Of a DNA stretch of 64,000 nt, positions 43,153 through 52,131 are shown piece after piece (position 1 is the first letter of the stretch; every line of letters begins with the position of its first letter). The translations under genes were made by a program, and so were the position numbers. The notes under the pieces were generated by a model. It saw only the letters and a program-made list of their open reading frames with translations, was not told the origin of the DNA and did not search any database. This DNA is from Bog-473 sp963783965 (lineage in GTDB: Bacteria > Actinomycetota > Acidimicrobiia > Acidimicrobiales > RAAP-2), in NCBI GenBank assembly GCA_963783965.1, contig CAWAPQ010000002.1, positions 503,801-567,800 of the forward strand, written 5' to 3'.

Positions 43153-43875
43153 GACCCCGGCCTCGGCGCTGACGCTTCCGCTTTCTGGGGACGACAGTCT
43201 CGTGATTGACGAAACGAAGAGCCGAATCTTCCCGATGGGCGGTGGCGGTCGACGACATCATGATGCACTGTGCTTGTCACCTCGTCTCATGTCAATGTTG
43301 AGATCGCAGCCTCTTTGGGCTTTGATGCCAACACGGGGTGACGCGCGCGACGCCCTTTTTGAGACGAAGGCGCGCTCGAATGTCGTCGAGGGCGGTCTGT
43401 CACGGTTTCGGGCGAGCCTGCACACGGCGTCATCCGGGCGCAGACCCAAGACCCTGCTTCAACGATGCCCGTGCTGAAAGTTGCACACAGCGTTCAACAA
43501 CCTGGCCTTGCCGCTGGTTGGACCCAGGAGGAAGCTGCGGCTTAAGAGAGTCGCAGCAAGGGTATAGGGGGGTTGTGGCCGCTTCCTCTACCGAGATCGA
43601 TTCCCACGGCGCGCTGGTCCGGATGCGAGTCGAGACTTCTCGGTGGCACTTGTCGATGAGGAGCGAGCTCTCACCTGGTGGGGATTGTCACAAGGCAGTG
43701 AACGGCGTGCCTCAGTGGGAACGCCAGAAGTTCGTGCCTGCGGGACCTGTATCAATCGGTTCTGCGAAAACCTCTTTCAATACACCTCCGGCGAAGGCCC
43801 GGTTTCTGACTGCGACATGTCGCGCGCCTCGGTCAACGAGGAACGGAAGCGGCACCAGGCCCGAGGAGGCCTCGA
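43153..43875. other. Intergenic region; a weak 78-codon frame at its end
   Basis: 723 bases with no clear gene. A plus-strand frame from GTG 43643 (ALVDEERALTWWGLSQGSERR...CGTCINRFCENLF) ends at 43879 and overlaps the next small gene's ATG. It might be coupled with it, but codon use is ordinary and no homology is recognised. Confidence 0.25.
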
Positions 43876-44088
43876 ATGATGGCTGACCAGTGCGATGCCT
43901 TTCAGCAATGCTTCCAACCGCAATCCACCCCGGAGTGGTTCACCATCATGGTGATCGTCCTGAGTGCCGTTGTTGTGATCCTGCTGGCGGTCTCCGCTGT
44001 GACGTGGGTGCGGGACAGAAGGGGACGGGCGGTAAACGAAGCCGCCGTGGGGTCCGTGACGCGTAACACACCCGATCGAGTGACTTAA
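43876..44088 (+). CDS. Small single-pass membrane protein (70 aa)
   Basis: ATG 43876 with GAGGAGG about seven bases upstream. MMADQCDAFQQCFQPQ is followed by one membrane segment (WFTIMVIVLSAVVVILLAVSAVTWV, about 21-45) and a basic tail (RDRRGRAVNE). No family is recognised. It is followed by hairpins that could be terminators. Confidence 0.4.
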   Translation: MMADQCDAFQQCFQPQSTPEWFTIMVIVLSAVVVILLAVSAVTWVRDRRGRAVNEAAVGSVTRNTPDRVT

Positions 44089-44800
44089 CGCCGTCCGTAA
44101 CGGGTAGTGATGGGATCAAACCGGATTCCCTCCAAGATTCGGATTCTTGCTTACAGCCCCCCGGTCAATGTTCCCCGTCCGGGGGCTGTTCGCGTCTTGA
44201 TTCGGCCGGCGCGGACGAAATCACCCGTTCGGGTGATTTGCGGTCGCTGGCCAACGGGTATTGACCTCGATGCACCTGCGTCAGTCACGCCGGCGGGGTG
44301 TGCGTGAGCGGCTCCCCGGGCGATTGGGGAGCCTGCTCCGCGTCGGGCGTTGCTACCGCGCCCGATTCCAGGGGCGTTGCGGCCACACTCCACCCGGTGG
44401 CTGCTTCGCGTAACTGTCACGCACAGTTGGCCAATGCCACGCGTGTTGGTTTCGAGTGAATAACGCAGCCGATTTAGCCTTGCGTGTGAGAGATCCGGTC
44501 GGTGCCCCCGATCCCCCATCAGTTCCCAACTGAAGCGTGAGGCGCCGACCGGGTCGAGCTCGCACGGTCAGAGTCGGGACGAACCCGAGCGGCAGCTTCC
44601 GGCCTTGGGGCCCGGAGCAGAGGCCGCCTGGGTGCGGCGGCTGTGACGGTGCGCCCCCGAAGAGCATCAAAACAGAAGTGCTTCACCCATCAATCGGGAG
44701 TCACGACGCGGAATCCTCGATCAGCCTCAGGCGCGGCCGCAATCCCACCCGATCCTTGAGATCCTCAAGCCACCGACGAGGACGTCACGAACGCAGGGAC
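44089..44800. other. Intergenic region with hairpins
   Basis: 712 bases. Perfect 8-bp hairpin GGCTCCCC/GGGGAGCC at 44310-44333 and an 11-bp stem with one bulge at 44153-44189 (ACAGCCCC... / ...GGGGCTGT) resemble terminators. A further inverted repeat pairs CCGGTCGGTGCC with GGCGCCGACCGG near 44490-44560. I see no tRNA or convincing protein gene. Confidence 0.4.
44153..44189. terminator. Candidate terminator hairpin
   Basis: About 11-bp G/C-rich stem with a bulge and a 14-base loop, 65 bp after the small membrane gene's stop. Confidence 0.4.
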
Positions 44801-44926
44801 TCAATGACGCCCAACTGCCAGAGCTCGGCGTTGTCTCACCTGGTGGCCCAGGACCAGCCCGAGGATGACGAGTGCGACGACAACCGCTCTGGAAAGTGCC
44901 TTTCTGCCGCTCCGGCTCGTCTCCAT
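44801..44926 (-). CDS. Possible 41-aa membrane peptide downstream of sulP
   Basis: ATG 44926 to TGA 44801: a basic start (METSRSGRK), a hydrophobic segment (AVVVALVILGLVLG) and a basic end (HQVRQRRALAVGRH). Lies 156 bp after the sulP stop on the same strand. No strong ribosome site (GGAAAA only), so it could be spurious. Confidence 0.25.
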   Translation of the reverse strand: METSRSGRKALSRAVVVALVILGLVLGHQVRQRRALAVGRH

Positions 44927-45082
44927 TTTTCCATTGTGGCCCCGTCACTCGCTGGCGTCGAGTGCGAGAACCCTCCGTCTATCACTCGGTCCTTTCCGTG
45001 TTGCGCCATGGGCAGGTCGGGAGCCGCCTCGTTCAAGGAGGACAGGGCATCGCTGTTGCCCCAGTCCGGCGAGGTGATCGAT

Positions 45083-46804
45083 TCACTCCTCCCTGATGAC
45101 ATCGATGGCGGCCTCGAGCGTTGGGTAAAAACGATCACGATCGAGGGTCTCGAAGAGGCCGTAGCGCCGAACGAGATCTTGGAGGCGGGCGCGCATCTCC
45201 GCGAAAGCCATGTGAACGCCCGCTGCGTTCAGTTCACGGTCGAGCTGTTCGAGCATTCTCGCCGCCGACACGTCAACGTCCGTCATCGCCTCACATTGCA
45301 CGACGACCCACCTGGCCTGGCGGTCATGGACAACCTGTCGGATCTGGCTGCGGAACGCTGAGCAGTTCGCGAAGAACAGCGGTGCCTCCCACCGGTAGAC
45401 GACGATCCCAGGAAGTTCCTGCGCGTCGGGATACCGTCCGACGTTGTGCCAGCCCTCCAGACCCTTCACTTGGCCGAGGACGGCGCCGTGGGGTTGCCAG
45501 CTGCGGTGGAAGAACAACAGCACCGCAAGGATAATGGCGATGACGATGCCCGGGAGGACCCCGAACACGATCACGCCTACGCTGGCTACCAGTGAAAGGA
45601 CGAGAGCGCTCCTTCGGACCCGGGCGTATCGGGCCAACGCCTCGAGGTCCAGCAGGGAGAGTGCGGCGGCGATCAGCACGGCGGCCAGGGCCGACTGTGG
45701 AAGGTCCGCCAGCAGGGAATTGAAGAAGAGCAGCAACGCGACGACGATGCCGGCGCCGACCAACGACGCCAGCTGGGACTTGGCCCCGGCCTGCTCGACG
45801 ACTGCCGTGCGCGATCCGCTGGTCGACACTGCGAAACCCTGGAGGAGTCCCGCCGCAAGGTTGGCGGCTCCGATGCCGATCATCTCCTGGTTGGGATCCA
45901 CCTCCTCACCCCTGCGGGCGCCGAAGCTCGAGGAGGTGGCGATCGTGTCCGCCAGCGAGACCAGTGTGATGCCCACGGCTGCGATCATCAGGGGTCCGAC
46001 GTCAGCCCATTTGGTCCAGGGTACCGAGGGCGTCGGCACCCCTCGGGGGAGCGTCCCGACGGTGGCGACGCCGTGCGCGTGGAGGTCGAAGATCGCGGAG
46101 ACCGCGGTTGCCGCGACAATGCCGACGAGGACCGCGGGGACGACCTTGGTGAATCGCGACAGCACCAACAAGATGGCCAACACCCCGAGCCCGACCACCA
46201 GTGCCGCCCCGACGGTGCCGTCGAGTCCCAGCACGAAGGCCTTGAGTTCAGGTCCGAAGCCTTCGGCGTCCGTGGAGAAGCCGAAGAGCTTGGGCAACTG
46301 TCCGACGATGATGATGATGGCGAGACCGTTCATGTAGCCGACCTGCACCTCACTCGAGAGCAGATCAGCAACGAACCCGAGCTTTCCGATTCCCAGTCCG
46401 ATTTCGATGACGGCCACGATGATCGCGAGCATCCCCGCCAGCGCGATTGCTCGATGGGCGTCTCCGCCCGAGGCCAGCAATGGCAGGAGGGCGGCGAAGA
46501 TCAAGGGCGAGATCGACGAATCCGGGCCGAGGACCAGGATTTTGGACGGACCGAAGATGGCATAGCCGACGAGGCACCCGATTGACGTGTATAGGCCGGT
46601 CACGGGTGGGAGCCCGGCCAGTTCCGCATAGGCCAGTCCCTGCGGCACCAAGATGGCGGCGAGCACGACACCGGCCACGACGTCGGAACGCGTCCATCTG
46701 CGGTCGTAGGTCCGAACGGCCCTGAGACCAGGTATCCATTTGGCTACCCCTGAGGGCGCTTCGCCCAGTGTGCCCCCGCTCCCCGTGTGTCCTTGTGCCG
46801 TCAC
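45083..46804 (-). CDS. SulP-family anion transporter (sulfate permease-like) with STAS domain
   Basis: 573 residues; GTG 46804 is chosen over upstream frame starts because it sits at the start of a conserved family N-terminus (PGLRAVRTYDRRWTRSDVVAGVVLAAILVPQGLAYAELAGLPPVTGLY). About eleven to fourteen membrane segments (about 35-430) are followed by a cytoplasmic STAS domain (about 455-560, PGIVVYRWEAPLFFANCSAFRSQI). SulP members carry sulfate, bicarbonate or other anions; the substrate is not resolved. It is divergent from the lipid kinase gene. Confidence 0.9.
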   Translation of the reverse strand: MTAQGHTGSGGTLGEAPSGVAKWIPGLRAVRTYDRRWTRSDVVAGVVLAAILVPQGLAYAELAGLPPVTGLYTSIGCLVGYAIFGPSKILVLGPDSSISPLIFAALLPLLASGGDAHRAIALAGMLAIIVAVIEIGLGIGKLGFVADLLSSEVQVGYMNGLAIIIIVGQLPKLFGFSTDAEGFGPELKAFVLGLDGTVGAALVVGLGVLAILLVLSRFTKVVPAVLVGIVAATAVSAIFDLHAHGVATVGTLPRGVPTPSVPWTKWADVGPLMIAAVGITLVSLADTIATSSSFGARRGEEVDPNQEMIGIGAANLAAGLLQGFAVSTSGSRTAVVEQAGAKSQLASLVGAGIVVALLLFFNSLLADLPQSALAAVLIAAALSLLDLEALARYARVRRSALVLSLVASVGVIVFGVLPGIVIAIILAVLLFFHRSWQPHGAVLGQVKGLEGWHNVGRYPDAQELPGIVVYRWEAPLFFANCSAFRSQIRQVVHDRQARWVVVQCEAMTDVDVSAARMLEQLDRELNAAGVHMAFAEMRARLQDLVRRYGLFETLDRDRFYPTLEAAIDVIREE

Positions 46805-46960
46805 GTCGTTCGCCCCCAACCTACAATGCGGTCGAATCGAGGACCATGGAATGGTGGACGGTGATGGCCAAACCCAAGCGGCACCGGAAGCCCCGGCCCG
46901 GTGACATGAGCACGACAGGACCTGGAGATGCGCATCGGCAGAGGCAGGGGGTGACACCGC

Positions 46961-48319
46961 GTGGCTGAGCCGAGTCGCACCTCTCCGGTTCGTGCCCGAG
47001 TTCTCGCCATTCTTTCGCTCGTCGCGGTCCTGCTCCTCGCTGTCGCGCTTGTCGGCTTCCTCGTCCGCAACGGCGCGTACATCGCGCTCGGTGCGGCCGG
47101 GTTCGCAATCGGTATCGCCGGGGGGTGGTGGATCATCTCAAAGCGCCCCCCTCGCCGCTGGTACGGGATCGTCGGTGCACTCCTGGGCGCAGCCCTCCTG
47201 ATCGCCGCCTTGTTGGGGGCTGGAGCCGAGGACTGGGAGTCCTTCATTCGAGCGCTCATCTGTCTTGGACTCCTCGCCACGGCCGTTCTGACGGCGCGAG
47301 CGGCCTTGGCTGCCAGCCTCCGCACTACCGCCGCAGGTCACGTGCACCGCGCCAGGCCGCCTTCGCACCCGGTTCTGCTCTGCAATCCGTGGTCGGGCGG
47401 CGGCAAGGTCGAGAAGTTCGGATTGGTGGAGCTGGCCAATTCGCTCGGAGTCCGGACCGTGATGCTCGACCACGGACTCGACCTCGCCGAGCTCGCCCGT
47501 GACGCCATCGCCCGGGGCGCTGACTGCCTGGGGATGGCCGGAGGAGATGGCTCACAGGCACTGGTGGCCTCCATTGCCGTGGAGCACGAGCTTCCCTTCG
47601 TGTGCGTGTCCGCGGGGACGCGGAACCACTTCGCCCTCGACCTCGGGCTCGATCGCGCCAACCCTCGCCAGAGCGTCTACGCCTTCCGTGACGCGATCGA
47701 GCGCCGGGTCGACTACGCGACCGTGAACGGCCGCTTCTTTGTCAACAACGTCTCCCTCGGCGTGTACGCGACCATCGTCCAGCAGGAGGGCTATCGAGAC
47801 GCCAAGGCGGCCACCACGAGACGGCTGCTCCCTGAGCTGCTGGGCGACACCACGAAACCCTTCGACCTGTCGTTCGTGACGCCCGACGGCGACGAGGTAG
47901 ACGGGTCCTTCCTCGTCATGGTGTCCAATGACCCCTACGTCCTCGCCGCGTCGCCCAGCACGTCCCAACGCCTTCGACTCGACACAGGCCGGCTCGGCGT
48001 TTTTGCCGTGACGGCGGCGACGGGGGCCCAGGCCGCCGAGGTCGTCACCCTGGCCCTGGCGGGCCAGGGAGCGCGCAGCGGTCACGCCTTCGAGTTCAGC
48101 TGCGAGCAGTTCGAGATCAGGTCCCGCTCGGGCACGGCGTACGCCGGCGTCGATGGAGAGGCCCTGGAACTCGAGACGCCGATGACGTTTCGCAGCCATC
48201 CCCAGGGCCTGCGCATACTCGTCCCGGAGGGCAACATTGAGATCGCGCTGAGGCGTCAGTCCCGCGGCGTACATGTGCGCGACCTCGTCCACCTGGCGAG
48301 CGGAGCAGCGCCCAGTTAG
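46961..48319 (+). CDS. Membrane-anchored diacylglycerol/lipid kinase family protein
   Basis: 452 residues; GTG 46961 has AGGGGGTGA six bases upstream. Three to four N-terminal membrane segments (about 12-120) are followed by the DAGK catalytic domain: LLCNPWSGGGKVEKFGLV (about 136-153), GMAGGDGSQA, CVSAGTRNHFALDLGLD and NNVSLGVYA. The phosphate-binding GGDGS is intact. It phosphorylates a lipid alcohol, with the substrate unknown. An N-terminal membrane bundle is unusual for the family. Confidence 0.85.
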   Translation: MAEPSRTSPVRARVLAILSLVAVLLLAVALVGFLVRNGAYIALGAAGFAIGIAGGWWIISKRPPRRWYGIVGALLGAALLIAALLGAGAEDWESFIRALICLGLLATAVLTARAALAASLRTTAAGHVHRARPPSHPVLLCNPWSGGGKVEKFGLVELANSLGVRTVMLDHGLDLAELARDAIARGADCLGMAGGDGSQALVASIAVEHELPFVCVSAGTRNHFALDLGLDRANPRQSVYAFRDAIERRVDYATVNGRFFVNNVSLGVYATIVQQEGYRDAKAATTRRLLPELLGDTTKPFDLSFVTPDGDEVDGSFLVMVSNDPYVLAASPSTSQRLRLDTGRLGVFAVTAATGAQAAEVVTLALAGQGARSGHAFEFSCEQFEIRSRSGTAYAGVDGEALELETPMTFRSHPQGLRILVPEGNIEIALRRQSRGVHVRDLVHLASGAAPS

Positions 48320-48339
48320 CTGTCGTCCCGGAGTCCAGG

Positions 48340-49155
48340 TCAGAACCGCGACGGCACCTCTTGTGGGTGCGTGTGCGGCTCTCGGTAGTTGCCCTTCTTC
48401 TGGCGGGCCGGTAGGACGACGTGTGTCTCATGCTCGCGCTCGTATGGGACCATGCCGAGGACGTGGCTGATGATGTTGAGGCGGACCCTGCGCTTATCGT
48501 TGGAGTCGGCCACGTACCAGGGCGCCGCCTTGGTATCGGTGGCGGCGAACATGGCGTCGCGTGCCCTCGAGTAGTCGTACCAGCGACCATAGGACTCGAG
48601 GTCCATCGCCGAGAGCTTCCAGGTCTTCCGGCCGTCATCGATGCGTGCGCTCAAGCGACGGGTCTGCTCGTCTGGGCTGACCTCGAGCCAGTACTTCAGA
48701 AGGATCACTCCCGAGTCCACGATCGCCTGCTCGACGATGGGCACGAGCTGGAGAAACCGAGCCGACTCCTCTCTGGTGCAAAAACCCATGACCGGCTCGA
48801 CCCCAGCGCGGTTGTACCAGCTGCGATCGAAGATCACGACCTCACCACCGGCAGGGAGGTGGGGGACGTAGCGCTGAAAGTACATCTGCGAGCGCTCACG
48901 CTCGCTTGGGGCAGGCAGTGCCACGACCCGGAAGACGCGGGGACTGACCCGCTCGGTGAGCCGTTTGATGACTCCGCCCTTTCCAGCGGTGTCCCGGCCC
49001 TCGAACACGATGCACACCTTGGCGTGCTCATCGACGACCCAGCGCTGCAGGTGCACGAGTTCGACCTGCAGGCGCTCGAGCTCCTCCTCGTATTCCTTGC
49101 GTCGCATCTTGGCCACTAGTTCACTCCGCTCTCTTGCACCAAGACCGTCACTCAT
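48340..49155 (-). CDS. ppk2: Polyphosphate kinase 2 (PPK2)
   Basis: 271 residues. Walker A FEGRDTAGKGG (about 50-60), the lid QMYFQRYVPHLPAGGEVVIFDRSWYNRAGVE (Walker B DRSWYNR) and PWYVADSNDKRRVRLN are diagnostic of class I PPK2. It uses polyphosphate to phosphorylate nucleoside diphosphates or monophosphates, or makes polyphosphate from GTP. ATG 49155. It is the first of a series of stress- or membrane-type small genes to 51.7 kb, though they are on mixed strands. Confidence 0.92.
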   Translation of the reverse strand: MSDGLGARERSELVAKMRRKEYEEELERLQVELVHLQRWVVDEHAKVCIVFEGRDTAGKGGVIKRLTERVSPRVFRVVALPAPSERERSQMYFQRYVPHLPAGGEVVIFDRSWYNRAGVEPVMGFCTREESARFLQLVPIVEQAIVDSGVILLKYWLEVSPDEQTRRLSARIDDGRKTWKLSAMDLESYGRWYDYSRARDAMFAATDTKAAPWYVADSNDKRRVRLNIISHVLGMVPYEREHETHVVLPARQKKGNYREPHTHPQEVPSRF

Positions 49156-49219
49156 GCGTGACTCTGACCCGACGCGACCTGCTCGTGGCCCGACGGTGGC
49201 CATCGGGATGTGGGGAGAT

Positions 49220-49750
49220 CTACTTCTGCGCCTCGGCGGCGTCGGCTTCGATCTCCTTCTGGTCCGCCTTGAGCTGCTTCTCCTCGACCTTGCGCGCTCG
49301 CTTCATGGCCGAGCGGACCTTGGCCTCCATGTCGGAAACGGCGACGACCACCAGGCCTGCCTCGCCTTCGTCGAGGGACTCGCCCAGGTCCTTCAGGTCG
49401 CCGCGGCTCATGCCAGCCGCGGCGTGACCAGCGAGCGCGCCCAGGAGAGCGCCGGCACCGGTCGTTCCGAGCAAAAGGCCTCCGCCGATGGCCGCAGCCG
49501 GGAAGAGGACGATCACCAGACCCGTCGCCAGGCCGACCCCGCCGCCGAGCACACCCCCGACGCGCGTCGGGGTCTCGTGCTTCTTGACGATCTTGACCTT
49601 GCCCTTGTGATCGCGCTCGATGACGGCCGCGTCATAGGCGTCGACCAGGTTGGCCTTGGTATGGAGCTCCTTGATGAGCTCGTAGTCGGCCAGTGCGTCG
49701 GCGGCATCACCGTAGACGCCGCAGTACACCAAGAGGGTATCGATGGGCAT
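49220..49750 (-). CDS. DUF1269-type glycine-rich membrane protein
   Basis: 176 residues. An N-terminal alpha/beta domain (DTLLVYCGVYGDAADALADYELIKEL...AAVIERDHKGKVKIVKKHETPT) precedes a Gly-rich hydrophobic hairpin (GVLGGGVGLATGLVIVLFPAAAIGGGLLLGTTGAGALLGALAG) and an acidic C-terminal helix rich in Lys/Glu. This is the DUF1269 layout; function unknown. ATG 49750 has AAGGAGC upstream. It lies between ppk2 and a 4-TM gene on the same strand. Confidence 0.8.
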   Translation of the reverse strand: MPIDTLLVYCGVYGDAADALADYELIKELHTKANLVDAYDAAVIERDHKGKVKIVKKHETPTRVGGVLGGGVGLATGLVIVLFPAAAIGGGLLLGTTGAGALLGALAGHAAAGMSRGDLKDLGESLDEGEAGLVVVAVSDMEAKVRSAMKRARKVEEKQLKADQKEIEADAAEAQK

Positions 49751-49805
49751 GTCCGTGCTCCTTCGTCCGAGCTGACGCTGTTATGAGTCTGCTACGACTC
49801 AGAAG

Positions 49806-50219
49806 TTACATGCGGCTCAGTTCCTGTTGCGTGAGCGTCGTCTCGGCGGGGGCACCGTAGGCGGCTAGCGCGTAGATCACGATCACGCCGACCGCGACGT
49901 AGGTCAGGGACCAGATCGGATAGTAGGGCATCCACCAGATGGCACTGATGGCACCGATGGCGCCGGCAGCGATGCCGACCCAGCGGCCCAACTGGGAGCC
50001 ACTCATCACGGCCAGGCCACACAGGATCAGAATGATGCCGACAATGAGGTAGACCCAGCCGTACGTCTTGAGACTGGTGCCGAAGATGGCGTCTTCGAGC
50101 TTTTGTGGGACGGCCCCGTGGTAGCGGAACGCCCAGATGGCATCGAAGATGCGCATGATGCCGGCCACCCCCAACACGATGGCGGCGAAGAGAATCCAGC
50201 CGTGGCCCCGGTCGTTCAT
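49806..50219 (-). CDS. Four-TM membrane protein (DUF7144-like)
   Basis: 137 residues from ATG 50219 with GGGGGTG four bases upstream. Four hydrophobic segments (GWILFAAIVLGVAGIMRIFDAIWAF; YGWVYLIVGIILILCGLAVM; RWVGIAAGAIGAISAIWWMPYYPIW; LTYVAVGVIVIYALAAYG). Family of small actinobacterial membrane proteins; function unknown. The region upstream holds the perfect palindrome GGTATATACC at 50283-50292. Confidence 0.75.
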   Translation of the reverse strand: MNDRGHGWILFAAIVLGVAGIMRIFDAIWAFRYHGAVPQKLEDAIFGTSLKTYGWVYLIVGIILILCGLAVMSGSQLGRWVGIAAGAIGAISAIWWMPYYPIWSLTYVAVGVIVIYALAAYGAPAETTLTQQELSRM

Positions 50220-50282
50220 GGTGCACCCCCATTTGAACGAGCCCCGCAACAGCTGCCGGGCGTGGTTGTTTTTCCATTTCAA

Positions 50283-50292
50283 GGTATATACC
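50283..50292. promoter_or_regulatory. Palindrome GGTATATACC between divergent membrane genes
   Basis: A perfect 10-bp palindrome with TATA-like core in the 266-bp divergent region; possible -10 element or operator. Confidence 0.35.
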
Positions 50293-50485
50293 GGACCGGT
50301 CGGCATTGGAAGAGGCTGCGTGCGTGAACGCTCAGCCATCGTTTGACGAGGGCCACCGACGAGTGCGATTCTGGGCGCGACCTGGGAGCGCGAGCCGGCG
50401 CACGAACGCCAGTCTCTGGCAATTCTGCCGCGGACAGGATAAAACTTCGAGCTGGAAGAGCAATTCGGGTGCGGAGGAGATGGCC

Positions 50486-50890
50486 ATGCTTGCGTATGAC
50501 TACCCGCTGGGCGGGGTGTTCTTGTCGTTCCTCTATTTCTTCCTGTTCTTCATTTGGATCTGGATCCTCATCACCGTCTTCATGGACATCTTCCGCAGCC
50601 CAGACCTCAACGGTTGGATGAAGGCCTTGTGGAGCATTTTCGTGATCATCCTTCCGTTTCTCGGCGTCTTCATCTACCTGATCGCCCGGGGTGGAAAGAT
50701 GCAAGAGCGCAAGCTGCAAGACGCCGCCCAGCAGAAGCAGGCATTCGATTCCTACGTGCGTGAGACCGCAGGAGGCTCGGGCGGCGACGTGACGTCGCAG
50801 CTAACCCGGCTCGCCGACCTGAAGGCCCAAGGCGTCCTCACGGACGCCGAGTTCGAGTCACAAAAGGCCAAGGTTCTGGCTGCGGGCTGA
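50486..50890 (+). CDS. PLDc_N/SHOCT membrane protein
   Basis: 134 residues. ATG 50486 has GGAGG eight bases upstream; a nearer ATG at 50480 is too close to it. The PLDc_N-type pair of membrane helices (FLSFLYFFLFFIWIWILITVFMDIFRS...IFVIILPFLGVFIYLIARG) is followed by a helix and a C-terminal SHOCT motif (TSQLTRLADLKAQGVLTDAEFESQKAKVL). SHOCT domains mediate oligomerisation; function otherwise unknown. Confidence 0.8.
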   Translation: MLAYDYPLGGVFLSFLYFFLFFIWIWILITVFMDIFRSPDLNGWMKALWSIFVIILPFLGVFIYLIARGGKMQERKLQDAAQQKQAFDSYVRETAGGSGGDVTSQLTRLADLKAQGVLTDAEFESQKAKVLAAG

Positions 50891-50932
50891 TATCGAGCGC
50901 GGGCGACCGCGCCCAAGGAGAGGAAGTGACGG

Positions 50933-51370
50933 ATGGCAGAAGAGAACGGCTCCCTGGGGCCGATCAGCTACTTGGTCGTCGAGTTCCCTGGGAGCAAGAT
51001 GACCGGGGAGGGATTGCCCCTCTTGGTCGATCTCGTCAACCAAGGAGTGATCAGGATCTTGGACCTGGTCTTCGTCGCCAAGGGGCAGGATGGCTCGCTG
51101 GGGATCATCGCCCTTGCCGATCTGGACCATGACGGAACCATCGATCTCGCCGTGTTCGAAGGGGTGTCTTCGGGCCTGGTCAGCCAAGAAGACCTCGCCG
51201 ACGCGGCACCGGTGATCGCGGCCGGGTCTTCGGCCGCCATCTTGATCTTCGAGAACCGCTGGGCGACGCCGTTCATTCAGGCCCTGCGCCGGGGAGACGC
51301 CCAGCTCGTTGCCGCCGGCTACATCCCCCAAACCGACCTCGCGGCCGCGCTGGACGCGGCCGAAGGCTGA
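50933..51370 (+). CDS. DUF6325-like alpha/beta protein
   Basis: 145 residues, ATG with AAGGAGAGGAAG upstream. MAEENGSLGPISYLVVEFPGSKMTGEGLPLLVDLVNQGVIRILDLVFVAKGQDG is the DUF6325-type N-terminus, and FENRWATPFIQALRRGDAQLVAAGYIP the C-terminus. No membrane segment. It lies between two SHOCT proteins (43 and 12 bp gaps). Confidence 0.75.
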   Translation: MAEENGSLGPISYLVVEFPGSKMTGEGLPLLVDLVNQGVIRILDLVFVAKGQDGSLGIIALADLDHDGTIDLAVFEGVSSGLVSQEDLADAAPVIAAGSSAAILIFENRWATPFIQALRRGDAQLVAAGYIPQTDLAAALDAAEG

Positions 51371-51382
51371 AAGGAGACCGAC

Positions 51383-51667
51383 GTGCCACTTCTTCGAGGC
51401 ATCGCACGCACTGCCGCCATCGCCGGCACGGCCACTGCCGTGTCGAACCGTGTCTCACGACGCCAGCAAAACCGCTGGGCCCAACAAGAGGACCAGCAGT
51501 ATGCGCAACAACAACCGCAGCCTCAGTATGCGCCGCCACCCCAGCCCGCGGCGCCCCCGGCGAGGGACCCCGTCGCACAGCTCAAGGATCTCGCAGAGCT
51601 CAAATCGCAGGGGATCCTCAGCGACGCCGAGTTCGAAGCCCAGAAGGCGAAGATCCTGGCGTCCTGA
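51383..51667 (+). CDS. Small SHOCT-domain protein
   Basis: 94 residues, GTG with GAAAGGAGACC upstream. A basic N-terminal helix (IARTAAIAGTATAVSNRVSRRQQ), a Gln/Pro-rich middle (QQYAQQQPQPQYAPPPQPAA) and a SHOCT motif (LKDLAELKSQGILSDAEFEAQKAKILAS). Closely resembles the SHOCT of the gene at 50486. Unknown role. Confidence 0.75.
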   Translation: MPLLRGIARTAAIAGTATAVSNRVSRRQQNRWAQQEDQQYAQQQPQPQYAPPPQPAAPPARDPVAQLKDLAELKSQGILSDAEFEAQKAKILAS

Positions 51668-52131
51668 ATACCGACCCTGGGGCGGCCCTCCCTTACCTAG
51701 CCCCGTCGTCACTGTGAAGACTGCCCAGCCGTGCGTGCATGGGGCAGAGTGTCCCGGCTCGAGAGGCGAAAGGAAGCGTGAACACACGACGCTCGGCAGC
51801 GGTTCCCCTTTCTCCTTTTTTGTCAGCAGATCATCCAATCAGCGGTTGCTGGCGAAGCGACCCAGACCCAGATTCGCTTCGAGCTGGGTCAGGTCTTGGG
51901 GGCGGACACTCGCCCGCACGATGAGAAGCGATGGGTGCAGGGATCGGACGGTCTGAATCCGGTCTGCATGCCTGAGAGAGTGGGACCCACCAGGTCGACC
52001 GACCTTGTGCTGCTGATCACGGCCGACTCTGGTGCAGTGCTGAAGCATGCCTCGGAGCGCAATGGCATCCACGGACGGGAGAAATGTGGCTGAGATGTCA
52101 GATGGGGACGCAGCCGCCAGGCAGGGCCGGT
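51668..52131. other. Intergenic region before the MFS exporter with a complex hairpin
   Basis: 464 bases. Interleaved inverted repeats CGAAGCGA/TCGCTTCG (51853-51860, 51874-51881) and GACCCAG/CTGGGTC (51859-51865, 51884-51890) can form alternative pairings. There is no convincing gene. Confidence 0.35.

Noticed and set aside
43338..43886. A 182-codon plus-strand frame with Arg-rich sequence
   Set aside because: No homology, no ribosome site, and it overlaps two other frames in a noncoding-looking region; the MMADQ gene has the better ribosome site.
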